From: Hymenobacter sp. 5317J-9
GTDB taxonomy: Bacteria > Bacteroidota > Bacteroidia > Cytophagales > Hymenobacteraceae
Assembly (NCBI RefSeq): GCF_022921075.1
Contig: NZ_CP095050.1
Location: forward strand, 4,030,001-4,094,000
Length of the DNA stretch: 64,000 bases
Direction of reading: 5' to 3'
Shown: in pieces, positions 50,853 through 60,000 of the stretch
Layout: every line of letters begins with the position of its first letter
How positions within the stretch are numbered: position 1 is the stretch's first letter
The notes under the pieces: generated by a model
Database searches by the model: none
Seen by the model: the letters and a program-made list of their open reading frames with translations, nothing else
Told to the model about the DNA's origin: nothing
Position numbers and translations under genes: made by a program

Positions 50853-53800
50853 ATGAGCCTTTCTTCAACCAGTATTAACCGGCCGGTGCTTGCCATTGTG
50901 ATGAGCCTGGTCATCATCATTTTTGGCGTCATCGGCTTCCGCTACCTCAGCATTCGGGAATACCCGAGTGTGGACCCGCCCATCATTACGGTGCAGGCCA
51001 CGTACACCGGAGCCTCGGCCGACGTGATGCAGGGCCAAGTGACCGAGCCGCTTGAAGAAGCCTTGAATGGCATTGCGGGCATCAAGAACCTGACCTCGAA
51101 CAGCCGCGACGGCCGCACCCAGATTACGGTAGAATTTGACCTTGACGCCGACCTGGAAAGCGCCGCCAACGACGTGCGCGACAAAGTGTCGGGCGCTCAG
51201 GGCCGCCTGCCGCGCGACATCGACCCGCCCGTGGTGAGCAAGGCCAACGCCGACTCCCAGCCCATTGTGATGACCTACCTGAGCAGCAACCAGCGCACCC
51301 TGCTGGAGCTGACGGACTACGCCAACAACACGCTCAAGGAACGCATCCAGACCATTCCGGGCGTGTCGGAAGTGCGCGTGTACGGCGAACGCAAATACTC
51401 CATGCGCCTGTGGCTCGACCCCGTGAAACTGGCCGCGCTGCGCGTGAGCCCGGTGGAGGTGCAGGCCGCCCTCACCCGCGAAAACGTGGAGCTGCCCAGC
51501 GGCGCCGTGCAGGGCGAAGCCACCCAGCTCACGCTGCGCACCATGGGCCGCCTGAGCACGGTAGAAGATTTCAACAACCTGATTATCCGGAAGGACGAAG
51601 TTTCACTGATTCGTTTGTCCGACATCGGCTACGCCGAGCTTTACCCCGAAAACGACCAGACCATCTTCAAAGTAAACGGCGTGCCCATGGTGGGCTTGGC
51701 CGTAATTCCGCAGCCGGGCTCGAACCAGATTGACATCGCCACCGAGTTCAACAAGCGCATCAAGCTCTACGCCAAGGACCTGCCCAAGGACCTGGTGCTG
51801 AAGCCGGGCTTCGACAACTCGGTCTTCATTCAGAAGTCCATCAGCGAGGTGGAGCACACCATCATCGAAGCTTTTGTGCTGGTGGTCATCATCATTTTCC
51901 TGTTTTTGCGCGACTGGCGCTCCACCATCATTCCGGTGGTGGCTATTCCGGTGTCGCTGGTGGGCATTTTCTTCGTGATGTACCTGCTGAATTTCTCCAT
52001 CAACGTGCTCACGCTGCTGGCCATCGTGCTGGCCATTGGCCTGGTGGTGGATGACGCCATTGTGGTGCTGGAGAATATCTACTCCAGGATTGAAGAGGGC
52101 GAAGACCCCAAAACGGCGGCCATCAAGGGTTCCGAGGAAATCCTGATGGCGGTGGTGAGCACCACGGTGGTGCTGGCGGCGGTGTTTCTGCCGGTGGTGT
52201 TCCTCACGGGCATCACGGGGCGCCTGTTCCGCGAGTTCGGCATCGTGGTGGCGGGCTCGGTGCTGATTTCGGCCTTCGTGTCGCTCACGCTCACGCCCAT
52301 GATGTGCTCGAAGCTACTGAAGCGCCAGGAAACGCACAACTGGTTCTACCGCAAAACCGAGCCCTTCTTCGAGAAGATGATAAACGCCTACCAGAACAGC
52401 CTGAAAACCTTTCTGAGCAACCGCTGGCTGGCCTGGGTAATGATTGTGGTGACGGGCGGCAGCATCTACTTCTTCATGAAATCCCTGCCCTCGGAGCTGG
52501 CCCCCATCGAAGACCGCAGCCGCATCAGCATCAACTCGACCGGGCCGGAAGGCGCTTCGTTTGAGTTCATGGACCGCTACATGGCCCAGGTCACGAAGCT
52601 GTCGATGGACTCGACGGGCGAAAAAAATCTGAACAGCGTGTTTGCCGTCACCTCGCCGGGTTTTGGGGGCGGCTCCAATTCGGGCATTGCCCGGGTGCTG
52701 CTGGTGGAAGCCGACCAGCGCGAAAAGTCGCAGGACGACGTGGCCAAAAGCATCACCAACGGGGTGAAGCGCCTAACGGCGGCTCGCACGTCCGTATCGC
52801 AAGACCAGAGCATTGGCGGCGGCGGGGGCGGCTTGCCGGTGCAGTTTGTGGTGCAAAACCAGAATTTTGACAAGCTGCGCACGGCCGTGCCCAAGTTTCT
52901 GGACCTGGCCCGGCAAGACCCCACCTTCCAGTTTGTGGACGTGAACCTGAAGTTCAACAAGCCCGAGCTGCGCGTGAACATCGACCGCGAGAAAGCCCAG
53001 AGCCTGGGCATTTCGGTGCAAAGCATCTCGCAAACGCTGCAGGCCGGCCTGAGCGGCCAGCGCTACGGCTACTTCATCCGCAACGGCAAGCAGTACCAGA
53101 TTATCGGCCAGGTGGCGCGCGAAGACCGCAACCAGCCGCTGGACGTGCGCCTGCTGTCGGTGAAAAACGACAAGGGCGAGCTGGTGCAGCTCGACAACGT
53201 GATTCGGCTGGAGGAAAGCAGCACGCCGCCCCAGCTCTACCGCTTCAACCGCTACAACTCGGCCACGTTCTCGGCCTCGCTGGCGCCGGGCAAAACCCTC
53301 GGCGACGGCATTGCGGCCATGCGCGCCATTGCCGAGAAGAACCTCGACGACACTTTCACCACTGAGCTGGCCGGCACCTCGCGCGACTTCGAAGAAAGCT
53401 CCTCTTCCCTCCTCTTCGCCTTCGGCCTAGCCCTGGTGCTGATTTACCTGGTGCTGGCCGCGCAGTTCGAGAGCTTCCGCGACCCGGTGGTGATTATGAT
53501 TACGGTGCCGCTGGCCCTCTCTGGCGCCTTGCTCAGCCTGTGGTACTTCAACCAGACGCTCAACTTGTTCTCGCAAATTGGCATCATCATGCTGATTGGC
53601 CTCGTGACGAAAAATGGCATTCTCATCGTGGAATTTGCCAACCAGCGCGTGGAGAAAGAAAACGTGGACTACATGACCGGGCTAATTGAAGGCGCCACGG
53701 CCCGCTTCCGCCCCATTCTGATGACCTCGCTGTGCGCCATTCTGGGCATTTTGCCCATTGCCATTGCCACCGGCGCGGGCGCGCTCAGCCGGCGGGCGAT

Positions 53801-53942
53801 GGGCATTGGCGTGGTGGGTGGCCTGTTTTTCGCCACGGCGCTCACGCTGTACGTGGTGCCGGTGATGTACTCCTATTTCGCCACGGCCAAGAAACACAAG
53901 CCTAAAGTGGCCGAAGCCAATGCCGAAGCCGTGACGGCTTAG
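50853..53942 (+). CDS. RND multidrug efflux permease (HAE1 family)
   Basis: The 1029-aa inner-membrane pump has the 12-helix RND layout with two large periplasmic loops. The proton-relay pair Asp400/Asp401 lies in LVVDDAIVVLENIYSR. Other hallmarks are YPSVDPPIITVQATYTGASA near the N-terminus and LIGLVTKNGILIVEFANQ plus RFRPILMTSLCAILGILPIA near the C-terminus. It is driven by the proton gradient. Substrates are not predictable. Confidence 0.95.
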   Translation: MSLSSTSINRPVLAIVMSLVIIIFGVIGFRYLSIREYPSVDPPIITVQATYTGASADVMQGQVTEPLEEALNGIAGIKNLTSNSRDGRTQITVEFDLDADLESAANDVRDKVSGAQGRLPRDIDPPVVSKANADSQPIVMTYLSSNQRTLLELTDYANNTLKERIQTIPGVSEVRVYGERKYSMRLWLDPVKLAALRVSPVEVQAALTRENVELPSGAVQGEATQLTLRTMGRLSTVEDFNNLIIRKDEVSLIRLSDIGYAELYPENDQTIFKVNGVPMVGLAVIPQPGSNQIDIATEFNKRIKLYAKDLPKDLVLKPGFDNSVFIQKSISEVEHTIIEAFVLVVIIIFLFLRDWRSTIIPVVAIPVSLVGIFFVMYLLNFSINVLTLLAIVLAIGLVVDDAIVVLENIYSRIEEGEDPKTAAIKGSEEILMAVVSTTVVLAAVFLPVVFLTGITGRLFREFGIVVAGSVLISAFVSLTLTPMMCSKLLKRQETHNWFYRKTEPFFEKMINAYQNSLKTFLSNRWLAWVMIVVTGGSIYFFMKSLPSELAPIEDRSRISINSTGPEGASFEFMDRYMAQVTKLSMDSTGEKNLNSVFAVTSPGFGGGSNSGIARVLLVEADQREKSQDDVAKSITNGVKRLTAARTSVSQDQSIGGGGGGLPVQFVVQNQNFDKLRTAVPKFLDLARQDPTFQFVDVNLKFNKPELRVNIDREKAQSLGISVQSISQTLQAGLSGQRYGYFIRNGKQYQIIGQVAREDRNQPLDVRLLSVKNDKGELVQLDNVIRLEESSTPPQLYRFNRYNSATFSASLAPGKTLGDGIAAMRAIAEKNLDDTFTTELAGTSRDFEESSSSLLFAFGLALVLIYLVLAAQFESFRDPVVIMITVPLALSGALLSLWYFNQTLNLFSQIGIIMLIGLVTKNGILIVEFANQRVEKENVDYMTGLIEGATARFRPILMTSLCAILGILPIAIATGAGALSRRAMGIGVVGGLFFATALTLYVVPVMYSYFATAKKHKPKVAEANAEAVTA

Positions 53943-53999
53943 GCCATCACGCGACTCCTCTCTTCAAATAGGGGGAGTCTGATGTTCTGAATTTCCTCC

Positions 54000-55406
54000 A
54001 TGAAACGATTACCGCTTCTCATTTTTGTTCTTGGCCCGCTGCTCAGCTACGCGCAGGTGCCCAAAAGCAGCTTGCCCAAGGGCGGCTTGCCCGCGTCGCG
54101 CCCGAGCCAACTGGCTCGGCCGGCCAGCGTGGCGGCGGCCCCGCCGCTGTCGTTGCAGCAAGCCGTAGCAGAAGCCCTGCAGCACAACTTCGGTATTTTG
54201 CTGGCGCGGCAGGACGAGGCCATTGCCCAAAACAACGTGACGCGCGGCAACGCCGGCCAGCTGCCCAGCCTGACCGGCAACCTGACCCGCACGTTCAACA
54301 ACAACAACATCAACCAGAAATTTGGCGAAAACGACCCGCGCATTGTGAACGGCGCCACGTCCAACGCCTTCAACAGCAACGTGACGCTGGGCTGGACGGT
54401 GTTCGACGGCTTCGGCATGTTCATCGCCTACGACCGGCTGAAAACCCTGCGCCAGCAGCAGCAGCAAATCACGCGCGCCACGGTGGAAGAAACCGTGGAA
54501 ACCGTGACCAACGCCTACTACGACGTGGTGCGCCAAGCCGGCAAAATCACCTCCCTGGAAGCCGCCCTCAAGATTGGCCAGGCACGCATCGACCTCACCC
54601 AGGCGCAGGTTGACGTGGGCGTGGCCGCCAAAGTGGAAGTGCTGACGGCCCGCGTGGACTACAACGCCGACCGCAGCCTGTTTCTGCAGCAGCAGCAGGC
54701 CCTGGCCGCCGCCAAAATCCGGCTGAATAACCTGCTGGGCCGCAATACCCGCGAGGATTTCTCCCCCAGCGACAGCCTGACCGTGACGCGCGACCTCAAC
54801 GAAGCGGCCATCACCGAAGGCATCAAAACCCGTAACCCGCGGCTGGCGCAGGCCCGCCTCGGCACCGAAGTGGCCACCTACGACCGCCGGCTGGCCCGGT
54901 CGGCGCGCTTTCCGCGCATCGGGCTGGTGTCGGGCTACGGCCTCACGCGCAACGTCAACAACGCCGCTTTTGCCGGCACGGTGCTCACCTCCAGCGTGAA
55001 CCAAGTGCAGGGGCTGAACTACGGCATTACGGCCTCGGTGCCCATTTTTGACGGCTTCAACCTGCGCCGCCAGGAGCAAAACGCCCGCGTGGTGGAAGAG
55101 CAAAGCAAAATCAGCCTCGACCAGGTGAGCCTGCAACTCGACGCCGACGCCGCCACGGCGTTTGCCCAATACCAGAACTTCCTGCAGCTACTCGACCTCG
55201 AAGAAGCCAACATCCAGCTGGCCCGTCAGAATGTGGACATTGCGCTGGAGCGCTACCGCCTGGGCCTGCTCACGCCCCTGGCCCTGCGCGAAGCCCAGCG
55301 CACCCAGCTCGACGCCGAAACCCGCCTGCTCGACATTCGCTATTCGGCCAAACAAGCCGAAATCCAGCTGCGCCGCCTGAGCGGCGACTTGGTGCAGGCG
55401 CAGTAA
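54000..55406 (+). CDS. TolC-family outer-membrane efflux protein
   Basis: The 468-aa protein has a signal peptide (LLIFVLGPLLSYAQ) and the two TolC-type repeats, each with a long helical hairpin: LSLQQAVAEALQHNFGILLARQDEAIA and IDLTQAQVDVGVAAKVEVLTARVDY, then RYRLGLLTPLALREAQRTQLD. It forms the outer channel of the tripartite pump. It starts 57 bp after the permease, and the operon ends in the terminator at 55427-55460. Confidence 0.93.
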   Translation: MKRLPLLIFVLGPLLSYAQVPKSSLPKGGLPASRPSQLARPASVAAAPPLSLQQAVAEALQHNFGILLARQDEAIAQNNVTRGNAGQLPSLTGNLTRTFNNNNINQKFGENDPRIVNGATSNAFNSNVTLGWTVFDGFGMFIAYDRLKTLRQQQQQITRATVEETVETVTNAYYDVVRQAGKITSLEAALKIGQARIDLTQAQVDVGVAAKVEVLTARVDYNADRSLFLQQQQALAAAKIRLNNLLGRNTREDFSPSDSLTVTRDLNEAAITEGIKTRNPRLAQARLGTEVATYDRRLARSARFPRIGLVSGYGLTRNVNNAAFAGTVLTSSVNQVQGLNYGITASVPIFDGFNLRRQEQNARVVEEQSKISLDQVSLQLDADAATAFAQYQNFLQLLDLEEANIQLARQNVDIALERYRLGLLTPLALREAQRTQLDAETRLLDIRYSAKQAEIQLRRLSGDLVQAQ

Positions 55407-55426
55407 TAATGCCTGCTGCAATGCAC

Positions 55427-55460
55427 AAAAAAGCCCCGCTTATATAGGCGGGGCTTTTTT
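55427..55460. terminator. Bidirectional terminator
   Basis: AAAAAAGCCCCGC pairs with GCGGGGCTTTTTT around a TTATATAG loop. It is shared by the efflux operon and the convergent gene at 55491. Confidence 0.85.
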
Positions 55461-55490
55461 GGTTCGTAAGGGCAACTTTACTTTAGTGTG

Positions 55491-56375
55491 TTACTCCTTC
55501 ACAAACCGCTTGGTTTCGCTGCCCGATTTGGTCGTGATTCTGTAGAAATACGTGCCGGCGGGCAGGTCGTGCAAATCGAGCTGTTGGGTGTGATTCCCTT
55601 TTTCAGCCTGCGCTTCGGTAAAAATCGTACGCAGCTTGTTGCCGGTGGCATCGAGCAAATCGACTGACACGGGGCCGGCTTTTTTCACCTCGTACTCCAT
55701 TTGGGTGGTGGCGGCGGCGGGGTTTGGGTAGAAGCTGGTGGCTCCCAGCGTGGGCTCGGCCGCGGCGACCGGGGCGCTGGCATCCATCAGCAGGAACCTG
55801 GCAGCCTGGAAAAACTGCGGCTGACCGCCGTGGCCATGCCCGCTTCCCCCGAAGCGAGCCATGTGCTCCTGCTGCTCGGGCGTAGCGTTTTTGCGGACGA
55901 TGGCTTGCATTTCAGTGTTCCATTTCTCCTTTTGCGGCTGCAGCTCAGCGGCCAGCGCTGCAATGGCACTTTCGTATTTCTGCGCCATCTCGAACACCTT
56001 CAGCATAACGCCACGGGTTTCACGGTGCAGTTGGTGCATTTGCTCGCGCTGGGCGTCGGTCAACTGAGGGCGCTGGTCGGTAGGCGTGCCGGCGGGGCGC
56101 AGGCTTTGGCGCAGAGCCTGCCCCTGGGCCTGTAGCGCTTTCAGCTGCGTGCGATAGGTAGCCAGTTGGGCCCGGTCTTCGGCGGCGAGCTGGGGCTCCA
56201 GCTTCTGGCGCTGCTGCCGCAGCACGGGTGTCACGTTGGCCGCCACGTAGGCCTTTACTTCGGGGTTGCCGGGCCGACCATCGGGCCGGTGCTGGGGCTG
56301 GGCGAGGCTCGTCAGGCTGGCGGCCAGCGAGACAAACAGCGACATCCCTAAAAGTGCGAGTGAGTTTCTTTTCAT
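55491..56375 (-). CDS. Secreted helical protein with T9SS sorting domain
   Basis: The start at MKRNSLALLGMSLFVSL gives a signal peptide ending TSLAQ. The 294-aa protein has a charged helical region (about 25-180, PEVKAYVAANVTPVLRQQRQ, LTDAQREQMHQLHRETRG, TPEQQEHMARFG) that resembles LTXXQ/Spy-type periplasmic chaperones. A type A C-terminal sorting domain follows (SFYPNPAAATTQMEYEV, LPAGTYFYRITTKSGSETKRFVKE). A Spy-like part exported by T9SS is unusual; the similarity is by pattern only. Confidence 0.75.
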   Translation of the reverse strand: MKRNSLALLGMSLFVSLAASLTSLAQPQHRPDGRPGNPEVKAYVAANVTPVLRQQRQKLEPQLAAEDRAQLATYRTQLKALQAQGQALRQSLRPAGTPTDQRPQLTDAQREQMHQLHRETRGVMLKVFEMAQKYESAIAALAAELQPQKEKWNTEMQAIVRKNATPEQQEHMARFGGSGHGHGGQPQFFQAARFLLMDASAPVAAAEPTLGATSFYPNPAAATTQMEYEVKKAGPVSVDLLDATGNKLRTIFTEAQAEKGNHTQQLDLHDLPAGTYFYRITTKSGSETKRFVKE

Positions 56376-56499
56376 ACTATTTCGGCTTAAGTGCTGGAAT
56401 TTCAACGAATACTCCATAGACGCAAGCCGCGGCGCTGAGTTTAAGGTCAGCCCCTATTTTTTGCTGTGCCAGACTCAGCGCCTTTCTCTACCGCCGAGC

Positions 56500-56961
56500 T
56501 TACAGGCACTCCCGAAACACGATGGGCGGCGTTCGGGCGATGACTGTGCTGCGACCGGGTGCCGTGTTGCGGTGCAGATAGAAGTAGCAAGTGAGCGGCC
56601 GCTTCAGGCGCGGGTTGGCCCAAACGCGGGCCAGCGGGTATTCCAGCGTCAGCGTGTCGTGGCGGCTCGACACCGAAATGTCGCCCTGCTGGCCGCTGGA
56701 AAACGTCATGCGCGGGTCGGTGCTCTGAAACTTGATGGACACCGCGAAGCCCTGCTCCGACTGCTCCCGGCTGGCGATGGTATACACCACCTTGGCTTTG
56801 AAAACCGATTGGGAGTTCGGCACCGTGCAGGGCGGCTGGTTGAGAACCAGCAGCGCGATGCTATTGGTATCGGGTTCCTGGCGGGCAGTGCCGACGGGCG
56901 CGGAGGCCATCAATGCCGCTCCCATCAAGGAGCACAGCCAAGCTGCAAGTTGTTTTTTCAT
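56500..56961 (-). CDS. Small secreted protein of unknown function
   Basis: The 153-aa protein has a signal peptide (MKKQLAAWLCSLMGAALMAS) and a beta-rich mature part with two cysteines (PPCTVPNSQ and LTCYFYLHR) plus a third in the final RECL. No family was recognised. Confidence 0.65.
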   Translation of the reverse strand: MKKQLAAWLCSLMGAALMASAPVGTARQEPDTNSIALLVLNQPPCTVPNSQSVFKAKVVYTIASREQSEQGFAVSIKFQSTDPRMTFSSGQQGDISVSSRHDTLTLEYPLARVWANPRLKRPLTCYFYLHRNTAPGRSTVIARTPPIVFRECL

Positions 56962-56994
56962 AGCGGACGAGCAATTGAGTGCCTAAGTACATAC

Positions 56995-57030
56995 AAAAAG
57001 GCCGGCCCCACAGCGGGACCGGCCTTTTTT
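56995..57030 (-). terminator. Terminator of the giant T9SS protein gene
   Basis: AAAAAGGCCGG...CCGGCCTTTTT forms a GC-rich stem with T-runs on both ends. It lies 21 bp beyond the stop codon of the leftward gene at 57052. Confidence 0.8.
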
Positions 57031-57051
57031 ACCAGAGATGGCGCAGCAGGA

Positions 57052-60000
57052 TTACTCCACCACCACCTTGCGCACCACAGGCGTACCGTCGATGCTCAGG
57101 CGCAGCGTGTAGACGCCCGCGGCCAGGCCGCGCACGTCAAACTCCTCGCTGATTCCCTGACCGGCCGGGGCACTCAGCTTGCGCGTCAGCACGGTCTGGC
57201 CCAGGGCATTCACCAGCGTGGCCGATACCGCGGCCTTGCTGCTCAGCACCGGCAGCTGCAGGCGGAACGAGGTCGAGGCCGGGTTCGGGAACAGCTGTGT
57301 TTGGGCGGCCAGGGCTTGGGCGGGCGTAGTAGCCAGCACCCCGGCCGCACGGAATTCCAGCGAGAACCGACCCGGGGCCGTGGTGGCGGCCAGCGTGAAG
57401 GCGTAGCTGCTGCCCGTGCTCAGGGCCGTGCGGGTGCCGGTGAGGGCATCTACCAGCGTTACAGTTCCGGTGAAGTTGGCCACGTTGGCAGCCGCAAAGC
57501 GGTAGCTGCCGGCCTGCGGCACCTGCACCGCCAGGGGCACGATGACGGCGGCGCTGCCCGGCAGCGGCAGGCCGTTGATGGCCATTTCCTGGCCATTGGC
57601 TACCGAGGCCAGGTTGAGGCCGCTGGGGTTAGCCAGCTTGGTGGCGTCGAACTCCGCGTCGCGGCCGGCGGTGGCACCGGCTTCAAAGTACACATAAGCC
57701 TCGTCGAGGCCGGTGCTGGCGCCGCTCAGCTGCAGGTGCACCTGCGGGCGCACGTCCACGGTGCCGCGGCCGAAGGCAGGCTGCGGGCCGTAGGTGGCCA
57801 CGCGGTTGGCGTTGGTCAGGTTCACGGCGCCGGTGCTGCCCTGGGTAGCCACGCGCACGAAATAGCCCGAAGCCGTGGGAATGAGCGAGGAAGCGCCCAC
57901 GCCGTTGGCGTAGCTGCGGTAGCTGCCGCCGTACTGGCCGCTGCTCTGGAACACGTACATGGCAGCGTCCATGCCGGGGCGCTGGGCAGTGCCCACGGTG
58001 CTCCAGTCCAGCGGTGCCGGGTACGGGTTGCCGAGGAACTGCCAGCCGCCATCGGCGCCGGTGTAGGCCAGCGTGCCCGAATTCTGGCTGCCGTTGTTCA
58101 GCGTGCCCACAAAATCAATCAGGGCCGTGTTGGGTGCGTTCACGGTGTAGCCGCGGTTCACGGCCATGGCATCGCCGGCGGCGGGCGAGAACCAGCCTTT
58201 GTCGAAGCCGACGTAGTTCGAAGTCACCGTGCTCACGCGGCTCTGGTCGTAGCCAAATACCGTGGGGAACTGCGTCACGGTGCTGGGCGTGGGCGACGTG
58301 TTATAGGCCGTATTGAACGTGGGCGAGAAGCCCGGCGCAGCCAGGTCGTTCACGGTGGTGTTGCTCACCGGGGCCGAGTAGTGGCGGTAGCCTATGGCGT
58401 TGGCGCTGTTGATGTAGCGCTGCACCGTGGCCGTGCCGTTCACCACACTGCCTAGGGTGCCGTTGTCCAGCACGGCCGTGCCGGCAGCCGACGAGAGCAG
58501 GGTGAAGGATTGGCCGTTCGTGTTCAGATTGCCAAGCTGCAGGGTCACCTGCTGCGCCACGGCCACGGCCTGGCTCAGGCTCAGGCCGCCAGCGTTGGTC
58601 ACGCCCAGGGCCGATACCTGCGCGGGCAGGCCGGGGCCCGTCACCTGAGCCACCGTGCCATTATAGATGTAGGCAGCACCTGGGCTATACGTGCGGGTGC
58701 CCGACAGGCGAATAGCGCCCAGCGCACCCGTTGTATAAATGCCGGCCGCGTCGCAGATGGCCAGCCCGGCGCCGGATTGCAGCACGAAATTGCCCGCTCC
58801 GGTGATGGGCTGGCAGTTCTGAATGAGCAAGCCAGTAGGCTGCACCGTGAGGGTACCGGCCACAGTAAGCGGACCGGCCACAATGGCGTTGCCGCCGGCC
58901 GCAATGGTGACGTTGTTGTAATTGCCCGCAATGGGCGTGGGCGAGGTGGGCGTGCCGGAGCTCACCGTCAGGTCGGGCAGCGGGGCGGCCGTGGCGTTGC
59001 CACTCAGGTTGATGACGTAGCTCGCCTCGTCGGCGTCGTCGTTGACGAGCGTCACCGAACCGGTGCGCGTGCCGGGCGCCGTGGGCCCGAAGATGAAGCT
59101 CAGCGCCAGCGAGCCGCCCGCCTGAACGACATAGGGCGCCGCGCCGGAAGAACCAACGGAAAAGTCGCCCGACGGCACCACGCTACTGATGGTCAGCGGC
59201 GCCGAACCGGTATTCAGCACCGTGAAGGCCACCGGGCTGAAGCTGCCCACCGTGGTGCTGGGGAAGCCGCTGAAAGTGCTGCCGCTGGCGTAGCTGGTGC
59301 TAGCCTGTTGCACGTCAATTTCCGGGGCGGGCACGGCCGTGCCGTTGCCGGTCAGGTTCACGGTGTAGGTAGCGCCGGTGCTGGCATCGGAAACAATAAC
59401 GAGCGTGCCGGTGCGTGTGCCCAGCACCGTGGGCGTAAAGGTCACGCTTACGGTAGCCGTGCTGCCGGCCGCTACGGTAGCAGGCGCCGTGCCGCTCACG
59501 GCAAAATCGCCCGTGGCGGTAATGCTGCTGATGGTGAGCACGCCCGTTCCGCTGTTAGTGAGCGTGAAGGCCACCGGGGCGCTGGTGGTGGCCAGCGTCT
59601 GGTTGCCGAAGGCGTAAGCCGCGCCGTTGCTGGGGTAAGCGGTGCCGTTTTGCGTCACGGCCAAGGTGGCGGTGGGCGCGGCCGTGGTGGTCAGCGTGGC
59701 CGCGGCCGACGTGGCGCTCGGGCTGCTGAAGCCTGCGTTGCAGGTCGAAGTAGCCGTCACAGAATAGCTGGTACCGGCCGTGAGGCCCGTAAGCGTCACG
59801 GGCGAGGCACCCGATGCCGTGATGGGCGCACCGCCCGCCGTGGGCGTGGCCGTCACGGTGTAGGGCCCCGAGCCGTTCGGGCCGGGGGTTACGGTTACGT
59901 CGGCCGTGGTTTGGGCGATGTTGGTGAAAGTGGGCGTGTCGGGGGCGCTGCAGGCCGCCAGCACGGGGTTGGCCGTCACCGAGAGGTCGTCCACGGCCAG

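Noticed and set aside
56266..58455. 729-aa open frame on the plus strand
   Set aside because: It covers parts of three leftward genes and their intergenic DNA, with shadow-type composition.
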